NCBI RefSeq assembly: GCF_032118995.1 | Contig: NC_092650.1 | Span: forward strand, 5,022,001-5,086,000 | DNA length: 64,000 nt | Origin: Asterias amurensis | Lineage: Eukaryota > Echinodermata > Asteroidea > Forcipulatida > Asteriidae | Direction of reading: 5' to 3' | Shown here: piece after piece, positions 10,905 to 38,200 of the stretch | How the letters are laid out: each line of letters starts with the position of its first letter | Position numbering within the stretch: position 1 is the stretch's first letter | Notes under the pieces: generated by a model | Databases searched by the model: none | The model's input: only the letters and a program-made list of their open reading frames with translations | Told to the model about the DNA's origin: nothing | Position numbers and translations under genes: made by a program

Positions 10905-11599
10905 CAGTCAATTTCAAGGATCAAGGTTTTCAAGTTTTTTTTTATTTTTACTTTTATCCAAAGAAACTTACTTACTCTAATTTTGTTTATTACAATGCTG
11001 CGGTACACAAGAAGACCTACACATATTCTCCACATTCAATATTAATTCAATGATAATGGGTCGCTTAACCTACCTCTTCTGAAAAGTGCAAAATTCAGGC
11101 TTGTTGTCGCAGCTGTCCAACACAGAAATTAAACTTTCCATTAAAATGAAATAGCGCCCTCAAGCGGTAGCATGCGAAACTAGTAAAGTTTGATACCCAG
11201 ACTTTCACAGATATTTACACCTATTCATCGCTATGTAAAAAGCACGCAATACATGGAAGGTGAACAGCCTTTAGTTATTTAACAGCAGAGATCGGATCAA
11301 TGCTGTGCAAAACTTTGTTATTCAACGTCTGCATTTCTGAAGAATCTGGTGACTAATTTCATTTAAATTCACGTATAGATAACTTTTGTCTCAGTGACAG
11401 TATTTGCACTTGAGAAAGAAGCGCTGAGAAATGCCGATTGTTCATAATCAGATTTGATTTGCAGCCGATCGAGTCGACCATCTTTTCATTATAACAACAC
11501 TACAACTCACAGCAGTGAATTTGCAGAAACAATGTTAAACTTATCTTGAAGTTTCATCATCTTTTTTAAATTGAACACAAACGGTAAGCTGGTAAAGAC
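10905..11599. other. Presumed promoter and 5' UTR region of AFG3L2
   Basis: No gene or repeat family is recognised in this ~700-bp stretch. An in-frame TAA at 11585-11587 lies five codons before the AFG3L2 start. No TATA box or other core element is convincing. Confidence 0.35.
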
Positions 11600-25248
<13,649 letters not shown>

Positions 25249-26105
25249 TTAGCACTGATAGTAGTGGGAGTAAATCCACCATTTGAGACAGCGTGGTGTG
25301 TGTTGTTAAACTATGGACATTTTAGCATGATACTTGATACAAACTAGCCAGTAAAGCAAAGTCGCCCCCTCTGCGATAAATATCAACAGCCTTGGAATTG
25401 TTTGATCCGATTGGATACGACATGTTTATGGCATTTGTCAACTTCGAGATTATTTTGATTTTGTTTTGGCAATTCAATTACAATGGTGCGATAACAGTGT
25501 TGGCTCACAACTACCAGACTGGGTTTCCTGTCAGTAACACAATAATCCCATTTAACACAATAATGTTGTACATTTATAGCCCTCCCACCATATAATTTAC
25601 AAAAAATCAACATTTTCTTAAATTTCTGGTCTTGGGACCATTTGCCATGATGATTTAGGCCTTTAACTGCAGTTGATGACCTTTGTGTATTGAAAGTGAG
25701 GTCGACAGGGAAGAAGACTGGCTCCTGTTACTATATGATTGTTAACATTAATCTGTATTATCTGTCTAAATTGGTCACATTACTTAAACACTGTTGCTGC
25801 CTAAGCCCCAGTTAGCCTTTAGCCCCTTTCACATGAGAGCAATTTAGCGAGGGTCCCTTGTTATATTGTAGCAATGTCAGAATTGAAATGTTGGGTACCA
25901 CACAATTAAGAAGATGTGATGTCTGATGTTATATTGGAAATGCACAATCATTCCAACTCTCTGGAGGTTCTGAGATCAGTTATTTCTCAGATAAAAAAAA
26001 GCATTGTTTTTCTTCTGGAACCGAAGATTTGTATGATTTGAAACTTTGCATGGTGGAAATACGATAAAGAAAGGTTTGCAGTGACACCATGTATAATGAC
26101 TATCT
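25249..26105 (+). other. Presumed AFG3L2 3' UTR and downstream flank
   Basis: Non-coding, AT-rich, with no repeat family recognised. I found no convincing polyadenylation site to fix the transcript end. Confidence 0.35.
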
Positions 26106-26400
26106 CTAATGAGTTGGGGTGGTTCTGAAAAGAACCGTTGGTTTCAATTCAACGTTTCCATTTTCTTGAGAAAGATGCAATTTGAGCCCATGACCCTCAC
26201 ATTGAAAAAAAAAATTGTTCAGCTGAACTTTAAAAGAGCATCACATCAACATCAATTGGTAGATAATGATAACTTTCTAAGAATTGAAAGTACATTTGAC
26301 ACAACATACTCAATTAAACTGATACTCGCTTCATTAAAAAGTTTTTCAGTATTTCAAAAAAACTTCCAATGATGTGCATATGTACCTTCCCTCTTAAGTT
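26106..26400 (+). repeat. Dispersed repeat, inverted partner of 34359-34757
   Basis: Shares GCCCATGACCCTCACATTGA, AAAAGAGCATCACATCAAC and a closing GTACCTTCCCTCTTAAG with the reverse complement of 34361-34610. It is probably a MITE of the group with GTACCTTCCCTT ends. Confidence 0.5.
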
Positions 26401-26409
26401 TACCGGAAC

Positions 26410-26910
26410 TAATTTTGGTGTATCCCAACATGAGATTGTCGGTAGCTGCTCTTTTTAAAGTTTGTTAACCTTTGTTGGGCCAGCCAGTTTGAATTTGCAC
26501 AACTTTAGTACATGACAAACAAACCTCAGCACTGTGTTCAAACATTTTGAAGGTCGAGGGGAGGGGCCACCATTGGCAGATTTCCAAAACTTTACAGAAA
26601 CTTCTTGTAAACAAAATCTGGTTGTACTAACGACAATAAACTGGAATTTTTCAAGCATTCTTTTCGTTTCTTTTATAAAAGTCCATACACATCATAACCA
26701 AATGTCAGTGATGTTGCAACGAGGATAACAGGCACAAGTAATAGGGGATGCACCGGCTTGTATGAGCTCATTGCAAAATGTGCAATACAGGTGTGTCAAG
26801 ATTATAAATAGAGTGATGCGTCAAGATGCAAATTGCAGTCATATACAAGCATTAGATAACAGTGCAAAACTATATGCATCCAAAAACTCATATCAAACTT
26901 GTCTTGGTTA
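26410..26910 (+). repeat. Dispersed repeat J, copy 1
   Basis: About 480 bp is closely similar to 39490-39955 in the same orientation: ATGAGATTGTCGG, AAAGTTTGTTAACCTT, GTGTTCAAACAT, AATAGGGGATGCACCGGCTT and GTGTGTCAAGATTATAAATA in the same order. There is no coding capacity and no clear inverted ends, so the class is unknown. Confidence 0.65.
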
Positions 26911-26992
26911 ACTGATTTTTAGTAGCTACATTAGGCAGAATCAACTTACGGAGAGTATGCATTACAGGGGTCTAAATCAAAAGTGTCTTCAC

Positions 26993-27375
26993 CCTTAAAT
27001 ACACTGGACACTATTGGTAATTGTCAAAGACCAGTCTTCTAAGTTGGTGTATCTCAACATTTGCATAAAATAACAAACAAATTTCAGCGCATTGGTCGTC
27101 CAAGTTGCGAGATAACTATGAAAGAAAAAAACACCCTTGTCACACAAAGTTGTGTGCTTTCAGATGCTTGATTGGGAGACCTCAAATTCTAAATCTGAGA
27201 TCTCTAAATCAAATTTGTGGAAAATTACATCTTTCTCGAAAACTACGTTAATTCAGAGGGAGCTGTTTCTCACAATGTTTTATACTACCAACCTCTCCCC
27301 ATTACTTGTTACCAAGCTAGATTTTATGCTAATAATTATTTTGATTAATTACCAATAGTGTCCACTGCCTTTTAC
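26993..27375 (+). mobile_element. MITE family A, near full-length
   Basis: Starts TTAAATACACTGGACACTAT and ends ACCAATAGTGTCCACTGCC. Between the ends it has the usual AAACACCCTTGTCACACAAA and CTATGCTTGATT-like body. Confidence 0.75.
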
Positions 27376-27917
27376 CTTCTCTGCCCCCTAATACTCCCCT
27401 AATCCCTATCCCTGAAATATCAGTCGGCTGTTGATACTTGAAACTGGGTTATTAAAAAGAGATATCAGCTCACAAATTGTGTTAAATTATTTGTAGAATA
27501 ATGTGCATAATAAGCAAAGTGTATTTCATAAAATGTTTTGGAAGATTTGACAGCGCAAGTGTTTTTTCACGGTTGCTTTGTTTACGGTCAGCTAAGTGTT
27601 TTAAAATAAGGACTGCAGTAGAAGGTCTGCTTTCATTATGAACTTGGCTCCTAGGTGTGCCCCAAGATAAGTGAAGCTATTATGAAACAAACAAGCAAGG
27701 CTAGAAAGTGATGTTGAAACGCACGATACTGAAAGCCCAGAGCAGTTTCAGAGAGGATGTGATATATGATTTGTGGCACACACAGGTATTTCTCAGACGA
27801 TCAAAAAGATTTGACGGATGGTGTACGTGTTTAAAATGGATTTGTCCTTGCACTGAAAGCATTGCATTGCATTACAACATAACCGGTATCAATACTGGGT
27901 GTTATGGAATACATGTA
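27376..27917. other. Non-coding spacer
   Basis: No gene or recognised repeat; unremarkable intergenic DNA. Confidence 0.4.
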
Positions 27918-28092
27918 GACCCCTTGCACAACGCAAAATGCTACACTGACGCTGAGCTCATGTGCCTGTTTTCACGCGCATGAAGAACAGCTATCGTCCA
28001 ATCATTTGCCTCCTTTGACCCCAAGTGAGGGTGCTCTTTGACCCCAGTGAGGGTGCTTTTCGAGCGTGTGACGCCATTTGCAAAGGGTCTAT
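27918..28092. mobile_element. Candidate MITE, about 175 bp
   Basis: The left end TAGACCCCTTGCACAACGC and the right end, reversed, TAGACCCTTTGCAAATGGC are similar over about 19 bp. A tandem GAGGGTGCT word lies inside. A related end (GACCCCTTGCACGCGC) occurs at 24771 in AFG3L2 intron 15. Confidence 0.45.
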
Positions 28093-29849
28093 AGAATAAA
28101 CCAATCCATTTCCCTATTTTAAATTATTGACCATTCACAGCCATGAATACTGAAGTCTGACGCCATAAAATCCCATGACAAAATGTAAGCAGAACAATGC
28201 CAATCGGTAGCTGGTTGTGTTGAGTGTTTCACTTCCTTGCTCTATAGTTTCACAGACCAGAGCAAAACTTATGTGTTGTAGGCCAACACGCTTCCCATTG
28301 ATTGCCAGTAGGTACATGTATAGCAGGTGGGGCTTAACGGCTCGGTCTCGGATATTTTGATCTTGTGTTGATACACGTTATTGATTTTAATGATACAAAC
28401 AATAAAATTTTTGATCAAACCATTGTACTATGCTTGTGTGGATCTTGTGTATACTTTGACCATGTTGACCCTACTAAACCTTATTTATATGTGACCTTAG
28501 CCCCCCCCCCCCCCCTCCCTATTACTCATCATTGTCCGACCCCTGGACAGTAGTTTCGAAACCTCCCTAATTCAGGGCTGTCAAGGTCACAAGAAATCCC
28601 CCAATAAGTCATAATAGAGTGTTGTGTAGGGGCCAGATTGGCCAGGTCGCTGTAAAGAGAATTCCAAGAACACAGCTGTAAGCTCTTATAGAGAACTCAA
28701 TCATGGGGGAATTTCAAGTATGGTTGTTTCCTGTTAATGTCAAACTTGCTATTTGGGTATTGGATGACAGATGACATGATGAAAGTTTAGTTCAGAGTTT
28801 TGGCAGTTTTAGATCAGGTAAAGAGCATTACCCAATGAAAACAAGCAGAGTTTTTTGAGTGGTCCTTGCTCTACTGAGAATGCCTGATATGGTGAAAAGG
28901 CCCCCCCCCCCCCCAAAAAAAAAAAAAAAAAAAAAATCCCATACACTTTATTTTCTTCTTGTACACAAGTACCCCCACCCCACCCTGTAAAGTATTCCTA
29001 AGATTTTAAGCACTCAATGAAAACACAATAGTGGTACATCATGCCCCATAATCATAGTCACCAAATGTAGCTATGTATGTAATAAACAGACATATCCCAC
29101 AATAGGACAATAAACTTGGTACAAGGGTTATAGTGGAATCACAGAGGTAAAAATAGACTACCTCTATAGTGGAACAATGCCTCGACACTGGATGACTGAT
29201 GAGAGATGCGATCATAGCTTCACACGTTTTTTGCCATGAACAAGGAAGATTGTTCCAGATAAACAGCTGCAGGGGAAGCAAAACCTCGCACCACAGTGTA
29301 CTTGCTGCAGTCATACCCTGGGGGACAAGAAGTGCAGTGGGGGGGGGGGGGGGTTTCAAGGGGTGCAAAGTGCCCCACCACAAAAACATTCTGGTGATGC
29401 CCAAACCCAACATCTTTTGTAAAAAAACAGTTTAAAATTCAAACAATTGTAACATCAGCCATGATATGCAATGTATGGATAGACAAATAGAGTGGTAAAT
29501 ATTCTGTAGGTTGCAAAAAACGGTTAATTACTGGCAACATTTAGTTATTTGAAAGCAATTTTTTCTTATATTATTATAGATTATGAGATGAGCAAACACC
29601 CAGTTTTTGCCAGAATGGTTTTGGGCTGGAGTTTCACGCGGAGTCACTGAAGCACGATTTTGTTGTTGTTTTCCTTCACCTCGTCCATGGGTATGTAGAA
29701 ACAAATTTCTACAACTTAAAATGTCATCTAAACTCTTTGTCTGTTTGCCAAGTCCCTCTTTTCCTGTTTGTTCCTTTTTACTTAGAATGCTTTCTTTTTG
29801 CACCTTGTTTGTGAAAGGGTAAGTGCTTTGAAAGGAGCTGTGAATAGTT
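28093..29849. other. Intergenic stretch with long homopolymer tracts
   Basis: Contains C runs at about 28501-28515 and 28900-28914, the latter joined to an A run of about 22, and a G run at about 29338-29352. A minus-strand frame near 29290-29230 gives LFIWNNLPCSW, weakly like a LINE C-terminus. No gene is supported. Confidence 0.4.
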
Positions 29850-30095
29850 TTGCTCATTTGGTCATCAAAGTTGAAAGAAAAAACACCTTGTAACCCAAGT
29901 TTGTGAGCTTATGCCTAATAAAAAGGCGTCATGCCTGACAGAAGTCTTTTAATATTTGAGTGAGAAATTACCTTTCTCAAAAACTCATCCTTCAGAGGGA
30001 GCTGTTTCTCACAATGATTTATACTATCAATAGCTTTCCATTGCAAGTAAGTTTTATTCTATCAAATATTTTGAGTAATATTACGAGTAGTTATG
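29850..30095 (+). repeat. MITE A2-like fragment
   Basis: Resembles the body of 20284-20650 (AAGAAAAAACACC, AGTCTTTTAATATTTGAGTG, AGAAATTACCTTTCTC) but has lost its left end, and its right end is decayed. Confidence 0.5.
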
Positions 30096-31267
30096 ATTTT
30101 ATAAAACTAGTTACATTACAGTTACATTTTTATTAACTGAATTAACAATGGCTTTTGTTTTAAGTATATTGACCAGGCTGGGCTGTCATAATTACACTAG
30201 GTCATTTGGCACCCCCACTTCAGTATGGCATTGGTCATCATGTACAGCAAATGAGCATTATATGAGCTCATTCTGAAAATGAAAAACAGGCAAAATACAC
30301 CCCTACCCCCCCCCCCCCCCCCACCAACCCCCAATACAAAAAAATGCAATGGTTGGCTACTTAAATATAAAGGAAGCCAGCCCTAGTCACTCCTGCTTTC
30401 AAGGTGATTCAGCTTTTGAAAAGCATGGGTTTTCAAAGCAGCTCTACTGTTTAGAAAACCACCATTAAATCTCCCTTGTTGGGTTCTATTTGGCAATTTG
30501 TTTGGATCTGCCAAAAGAAATTACTCATAAAACGTGTTTGCCAGTGGGTAGATACCACTCTTTAGTGAATGGCTTTTTGTGATGCTTTTTTTCACACCTG
30601 TGATTTAGACCTGCATAATCTTGGCAGTATGATTTTGTGACTATCTCAGAAACAAGTCACTCTTTTCAAGTGACACAGCTTTGACAAACAAACACTATAA
30701 TAAAGGCAAGTGTTCACAAAGCAGCTCAACTGTTTAAAAAATCACACTCATAAACAAGACAAACACAAAATAAATTGTGAGTATGAAGTGATTTTTAGGT
30801 GTAGTGGTTTTGTTGATTTGTTTTGCTTGGTTTTTTTTTCCCCAAACAAAGTGTAATGAAGAAAAAAGACAGTGACATGGAACAGCACTCAAAAACTTTG
30901 AAGAGTTAAAAGTTTTTCAATGCCAACAAACTGCAGAGGAAATCAGGCGTGGACTGAGCCTAATTTCACAGTAGTGCTTACTGCAGAATTTTGTGGTTAC
31001 AGATCATACAACCCTGTGGTTTACAGAACCCAACTATTGCACAATTCTGTAGTTAATCAGTGCAATTAAGAAACTGGACCTATGACCATGCAATGACACA
31101 CGTATCGGTGCATAGCAGTGTTCTTCTTTGAATTGTGGGTACATTTACAGAGTTTTTTAAATGAAAATCATGTTAGCTTCGCTTGAACAGTTCTCCCTAC
31201 TATCAAAAAAGAAAAAAGAAATCTAACTGCATGTATGCAGGGTCCAATTGTTAAACTGCAATATGGA
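30096..31267. other. Intergenic spacer
   Basis: Holds a C run at about 30306-30322. A weak MITE H-like left end (CTAATTTCACAGTAGTGC) lies near 30960. No gene is seen. Confidence 0.35.
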
Positions 31268-31462
31268 TTTACCGGCCTGTATGCTTCGTTTTTGAAAGGG
31301 CAAGGGCACCAAGGCATTTTCTCCTTGGTATAGGGCACCCTATGAGGAAATTGTAAAATTCGACTGAAGCATTTCAAGGGCACCTAGGCATGGGCATGGG
31401 ATGGGGGGCATGAGGCATGGAACCAATTGTCTTAGTTGCCTCCTAGAATTATCAGGCTTGGG
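31268..31462 (+). repeat. Dispersed repeat D, copy 2
   Basis: Same ordered words as 5300-5500 (GGCCTGTATGCTTCG, GGGCAAGGGCACCAAGG, GTTGCCTCCT, ATTATCAGGCTTGG). Confidence 0.5.
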
Positions 31463-33146
31463 TAAAAACACTGTAGCAAAATTAAAAAATATTTTTCTTC
31501 TAACTAAATGTATATATTCAGGGGTGAGAGTCATTACTAACTTTAACATCTCAAACTTGGATACAAATTCAAAGTTATGTTCAAATGATGGCATTTCTAC
31601 CGTTTGGTAACCCCTGGGGTTATAGATTCTAAGGAGCTTTTGGAAACAGTATCCAAAGCACCAGAGAAGTAGACAAATGAACAGGATTTCTTTGGTTTGT
31701 GAAACAAATATTGTCTGATTTTCTTCACAAGGCCGACATAATAATAGCCAAAAGTCTGAACAATTTCATCCCTGTATATTGTATGATTAAAGATTTGAAT
31801 GAAAGAGAAAGAAACAAAGCATTATATTTCCTTGTACTTGGTACACTTTATTTTTTTACTGACAAAGCTAAAAAACATCTCCTCGAATCAGATCACAAAT
31901 TACAAATTTCGTCTCCTTCCAATAAATACATCTTCATTTCGTTCAACTAAAAGACCACATGACTGATGAATATCAAATTTTAATCAAATTATACGATTAA
32001 AGCTAACAGATTAAACTACATTTAAATGTGACCAACTAAAGCAATATGACAGCATGTGGATTATTAAAACATTTAAAAAGCTGTCGGGTCTCCAACTAGT
32101 CCATGTCCGGAACAGCTAGCTGCAGTTAATTATAACTTATCAATGCAATACTACCGAGTTTTAAGTGAAATCACATTCATGATAATCACATTCATGATTA
32201 CTGCAATCCTCTAGATCCAGAATTGAATAATATTATTATTTGGATTAATTACTTATTGGAATGCAATCAGGATGTTGAAATTTAGACCACGTAATTCCTT
32301 GTAAGATTTGTTTGTTCGCACAATTGGTACAATCACTTGTAAGCTCTCCGACTTTATCAACAAAACTTGACCACCTTTCAGTAATATTGTCAAGTTTTGC
32401 TCTCAATGTCCACTACTTGTTATCGCAATGTAAAAGCAATGAGCTGTACTATGTAATCATGGAATGAGTTCAGACAATGCAAACATTTTTGGTCATCTAA
32501 CACAATTTTTTTAAAGTAAATATGAACCTAAACAAAAAGAAGAAAAGGACACATTGAACAAATTCTGAAGCTTACATTTTAACTTAACAAATGAAATACA
32601 ACTCACAAGGAAAACTTCTGAATTTGTTGAACATAAAACTTGTTAAACCTAAATTTGAAAACTAAATTTGAAGAATGTCGACAGAATTTATTCTTTAAAA
32701 AAATGTTAAAACTCTACAAGGATTACACAATTTCAAGTTGTATTCAACTAGGTTATTTCATTTCTTTTTGCATTGACAAGTGCTGCATTGATTTGATAAA
32801 CTAAAAAAAAGGGTTTTCAAGAGAACAGAAAAAATTTGACTTAAAAAAAGTATGTAAATTTCAAAAAGGAAATCATGTTTTTCCCCTTCAAAAATAAAAA
32901 GTAGACATTCGTTAGTTTTATCTGATTTCCCAGTCAGTGTCGGCAGTCAGTTATGGAATAATTATTCATTTTGATTGCTTTTTAGGCGAAGCACCTCTGA
33001 TCATAAATTCAGGTGCATTCATGTCATGTGGTAATATTTTTCAATAACCCTGACAATCTGTCCTCAAACATCAAATGGATGATTATGAGAAGTGGCTGTA
33101 CCTCATGTTTCTACCTGGTTCATTGGTGAAAATGTGGAATCAAGCA
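31463..33146. other. AT-rich intergenic spacer
   Basis: A frame at 31699-31950 gives an 83-aa Lys-rich peptide with no recognisable domain, which I do not accept as a gene. The rest is AT-rich and featureless. Confidence 0.4.
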
Positions 33147-33402
33147 GGGCCCAATTTCATAGAGCTGCTTGAGCACAAAATGTTGCTTAAGCAAAAGAAA
33201 TCCTTGCTTAGTAAAATCAGATTACCGGCCAATACTCCACTCAATTGTTATGCTAGGTAAACAACAGCTAAATACCAGCCACAAGCAATGTATATGGCAT
33301 GAAATTTTGCCCAGTAACATGTGTAAAAAGAACGAGCTGTTTTCTTGCTTAAGCAAATTTTTTGCTTAAGCAGCTCTATGAAGTTGGCCCCAGATTGTGG
33401 CA
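33147..33402. mobile_element. MITE family H, full-length
   Basis: The ends GGGCCCAATTTCATAGAGCT and, reversed, GGGGCCAACTTCATAGAGCT continue into a mirrored GCTT(G/A)AGCA region. It is 256 bp. Fragments of the family occur at 19505 and 21237. Confidence 0.75.
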
Positions 33403-34358
33403 CAGACTAGCAGCTTGGAATCACATTTTTAAGAATGTTAAGATATTTAAGATACATGTCCCTTATATTTTGGCACATGGCGCAATGAAAAGGGTCGATG
33501 TTAAAATGGATTTTTTTTCTCAAAAGTCTAAGTGCTTTTTAAATTTGCAAATTTGGTAAGCACAGACACTCTCTTCCTCGATTTCCAGGTTACTAAAGCA
33601 CAATATTTTAGTGCATTCCTCATGAGAAGCTTTCTTCATAGTTTTACACAACATTTTCATTTGGCAAATTAAGTAATTCAGCAATATTTTGTTGTTTTAT
33701 GCAACTGCCCCATGTACCTAACCAGTTTTGCTATGCGGTTATTTTTGCAGCTCACAGACAAATCACTATTTGGTGATGGAGCCTCTATAAACACACACTC
33801 AACCTTAAATTAAACTATGGTGACTAAAATATACACAAAGAAGCAAATGCTCTCTCAACTAAAACGTTTTGTGACGCACTACACCAATCTTAAATAATAA
33901 CAAAATCCTATTTATGTTTTCTTCAAGTTCTAGAGGTAACATTCTTTGCTCATCTGATTAAGTCTATAACATTAAAAGACACGGTAACAAACAACAGATT
34001 TCTTCTGTGGATAAATATTAACATATTATAAATGAAGTAACATTACAAACACTCAAATCAAAACTCACAGTTAATAACAAAATCTGTTCATTTTTTTTGG
34101 CAATTAAAAATTTGAAAAGATAATAACAAATGTCCACACCTCTTGTAAACACCTGGTGCCTAAGTTGCTGGCACCAAGGACCGAGGGTGGCAGATTAATA
34201 CTGTGTTTTAACATACATTCTCCTTAAGATTTCCCTCTAAGGTGGGCTTGCTAGACAGTGCAAAAGTGATCATTATATCACAATACTAGGATCGTAACAA
34301 CAATTATGATCAATATTGAATATTTTGGGGAAATTTTGATTCATTTTTGTCCGGTAAA
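33403..34358. other. AT-rich intergenic spacer
   Basis: No gene or repeat recognised. Confidence 0.4.
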
Positions 34359-34757
34359 CATAAGAGGGAAGGTACATGCACATCACTGGAAGAGATTTGT
34401 TTTAAAATATTGGAAAACTTCAATCATGCACACTTATGTAAATGATTTAGCATGGAATAATAGCTTTGTGTATTTTCATTTTTTAGGTTATAGACCCTTA
34501 TGGTTATCTGCCAATTCAGCAACAGTTGATGTGATGCTCTTTTAACCTTTCAACAGAACAATAACTTTTATCTGTTTTTCAATGTGAGGGTCATGGGTTC
34601 AAATCCCATCTACTTTACCAGTGGACTCATGCACAAGTACAGAATGGCCCCACTGCTTATTGGTGGTGTAAGAGTTTTAAGAAGAACAAAACAGTTCAAG
34701 TTTCTTTGCATCTTTGTAGATGCTGGCCAAACACCATAACATTTTGTACCTTCCCTT
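34359..34757. mobile_element. Candidate MITE with AAGGGAAGGTAC-like ends
   Basis: Starts AGAGGGAAGGTACATGCAC and ends TTTTGTACCTTCCCTT, mirrored ends of about 12 bp that also occur at the right end of MITE A2 (20650). The stretch 34540-34610 is the inverted partner of 26175-26250. Confidence 0.5.
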
Positions 34758-35217
34758 GAAAATAAATGGTGAAGAGCATCCATTCTGCATTTGCTATTTT
34801 ATAAATTAACACAGAATTTGATTATTTCTTATCAATCTTGAGACCTACATATAGCAGCGAGACTACAAAATCGTTCTATAAAGATATTCCAAAAATACAG
34901 TATGAATAATCTGTTAATTTACGACTTTTTCTTATACAATTTAAAAAACACTGTATTACTGCAGTTGGAATACACAGATTCCAATCCAATAACTCTTTAA
35001 ATTTGTGACAGTTACCAAGAACAGACTTTCCCTCGAAAGTGGCTCTTCATTTAAATTAGAAAGCATATTGCACTCCTAAAGCCAATACCATAATACCATA
35101 GTCCTGATAAAATACTCCACTAAGTGTTCTGAAACACAAGCATCATCTGTAGCCAGTTAAATGTGACTGAAAAATAGCGGTTGTGCACAACACCAATGTT
35201 CTGCTGAGTTACGGTTT
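34758..35217 (-). other. Presumed MYLIP 3' UTR region
   Basis: Non-coding sequence directly downstream of the MYLIP stop codon. No repeat is recognised, and the transcript end cannot be fixed. Confidence 0.4.
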
Positions 35218-38200
35218 TCACACTCCTATTGGCACGTTTTCTGTGTGTGTTTCTACCGGCAAGAAGATTCGAAGTCTCTGTTCAATGTCTGCTCGACAGT
35301 GAGGACACGCCTCCACCTGTTCCGCGCAGACGCTGCACAACAGATGGCCGCAGGGGAAGAAAGCTGTATCCAGCGTTGTTGACATACACACCTTGCACGT
35401 GAAGCCGTTTGTCAGCGTTTCCAGTTTCTCTTTCAATGACTTTAAGTTAGTGTCCTCATCTTCATCCGACATTGTACACGCACTGTTCTCTTGGTCAGGC
35501 AGATCACTGAATGTCACACGCTGCATTTCTGAGCACCCAGCGACATGCAGCTTCCTCTTTGTACTGTCATAAACCTCTCTCCATGTCCGCTGAACGTCAA
35601 ACATGAACTTTTTGCCATACTCGGTGTTCTCAGTGAAGATAGATGCCAGAGTTCCCCTGAAGTCACGCACACACTCAGCTCGGATCTGTTGCTGCACTGT
35701 GTCACAGATAAAGAACTCGTGCTTCTCGGTGACCGCTCGGTACAACGCTTCAGTCACCTCTCTACTCGGGAGTTTCACAGAGAGTGTCATTGGGCTTACT
35801 TCACCATTTGCCTCATGGGGGTACGTTACACTGAAACACTTTCCATTGATTGACTCCTTCAGGATCAGGTCGAGTCCAATTCTGATAACAAAAAGAGGAA
35901 AGTACATCAAAGACTTGTGAAATAAAGCAGGTTTTACAACTTTTCTTAGAATCTTTACAACTCTGACACAAAGACAATCAACCAAGTTTGAAAACCATAT
36001 TACTACCAGATCACAGTTAAAGGAGACACTGCAAATAATAAGAAGCTCATGATTCTGCGGGGGGCCTTCCATCAGGATTTCTAAATGCAAAATGTTTTTC
36101 CTGACAACAAAGCGCAACAAAAGTCTCCCAGCACATACCCCAGCTTTATTTCAAACAACAAAAGCCCATACAATAGATGGAAATTTGCAAAAGCCCCACA
36201 AAAGCCCATGTTACGCTTCACTGATATTTTCCACGAGTTCATAACAGGAAAGCTTAGAGCTACACTTAGGTATGTTCAGTACATTTAAATACCAAACAAC
36301 AAAAATGCCACGATCTGTCAAGGGACCCCCTACTACATGATGTATAATGTCAAGGCTACACTCCATTTAGAAACTTTTTATAAAAATCTTTTAGTGGCAC
36401 TCTTTTAGAGTTTTCTCATCAGCATAAGTTGTTTTTTTATGTTCTAAAGTAGAGAGTTTAATCTCAACCAACTGTGTGTATTATATTCTATGACATTAGT
36501 TAATTAACTTCCATGAGATTTGTAATAATACTGTATCGGTAGACATATATTCTGGAGTAATGTAATGATTTATTATTGACGTGACTGATTCATACAAGAT
36601 ACAAGATTAATGTTACTGGGGAGAGTCCTGGATTGACCTAGTGACGTATTAAGGTCACGGTATATTACTGCGCTGTGTGTATATAAAGTAGTACCTTCAC
36701 AACCTCCCTTTTTCGAGAAATTCATATAATAAAATGGCTTGCTAAATGAAGGACTATTTTGGCATATTGAAATCAATAAAAATTGAGAACACTGGTCCAA
36801 AATACTTCAATGAGCGAGATCCAATGATATAAATGTTGTCACATGTATGCAAGAACAGTAAACATACTTTTGAGTTGTTTGGGGTTTAAGTGGACTCCAG
36901 TTTTGTACAACATGCAAACTCTGAATTACAAAGCAGCAATCACTTTCCAAACTGTCATTGGGAAGCGACTTTTGCATTTAAGTAAGCATGGTATTCAAAA
37001 TCAAATGGGTTTTAATATTCAACTGGTTTTATTGCCTTCTAACAAAAAATTAGTTGGCTACATCAATCTCTCACTCACCTCTGCAAGCACTCTACTTTGG
37101 GTTCATCGGAATAAAGATGTATGCCCTGGGGCCCAACACCAAAGAGAACACTGCCTTGACTGGTGTCCCTCGCATGATACAGCTCCATACCGTAGCTGTC
37201 CAACAACGACGCCTCCTGCAGAAACTTATTCTCTGCCTGAGATGGTTTCATCCCTCGTAAGCGTACATGCTCTGCCATGACTTGGGTGATGAACTCATCA
37301 CTGCAGATCCTGCGTGGCAGACATGTGTAATGAGGGGTCTCCGGTCTGTAGTTGCCCTGCTCGGCCTGGGCAAGGAGGGCGGCGAGATGGGCAATTTCCT
37401 TCACGGAGGCCAAGAGTTTACCATTGATGAGGTCCAGTTTTACATCTTGGAAAAACAGCCGTCTGAGGAAAGAACACAAAAATAGTCAATGGGCTTAGCA
37501 AACACACGCACATTTCATTTAATTTGCTTTCTTTCTATTGGTTTACTTTATTTACAATAAAACTCAAACACCTGAATCAGATTTCTGATTTGCTGTATAA
37601 ACATAATTTTAGCTGTGAATAGTAGGCTTAATGCAGCAATGGATACTTTTGTTTTAAGACAATCAAATTACAATATCAACACTCCGATTTAAGTAAAATC
37701 TGCCATTAATATTAATTTGATTGCTGTAACATAAAGTAAAAAAAACAAAATACAACATCAATTAGTTCTATCCTAAATGAATATCTGACCCTCTTAGTTA
37801 ATGAGGAGCATGGATGCATAAATGGTCATGTATCCACATGTACACACTGTACATGTACATAGTAATCCCAAGAGGTAAAAGGCAAAAACTTAATTAATAT
37901 TCATGTTTTATCAACGGCTGCCCATGAAACAGAGGCCACGTTGACCATGGCCTGTGTTGCCCCAGGTTAATGGCCTTGTCCTCTCAAAGGTGAAACACAA
38001 TAAATGCCTCTTGCTGATGTCATAAAAAAAAAAACCTTGAATATTCATTACGCACTCAATAACATTTTCTCAGTATTACAATAGGCAATTGTTTAGTTGT
38101 GCTTTCACTCAATGACAAACAAATCTTACTAGATAAGGATCTATGGCACTGAATGGAAGATTCATGTTTAATTAAACCACACACTGTACACAGCCACGCA

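Noticed and set aside
31699-31950. 83-aa Lys-rich open frame as a small gene
   Set aside because: Low-complexity, AT-driven composition with no splice context or recognisable domain.
35882-36120. N-terminal extension of the MYLIP last exon
   Set aside because: The open frame continues upstream of 35881, but a TTATCAG acceptor sits there, the frame joins exon 3 in phase, and the upstream residues have no FERM similarity.
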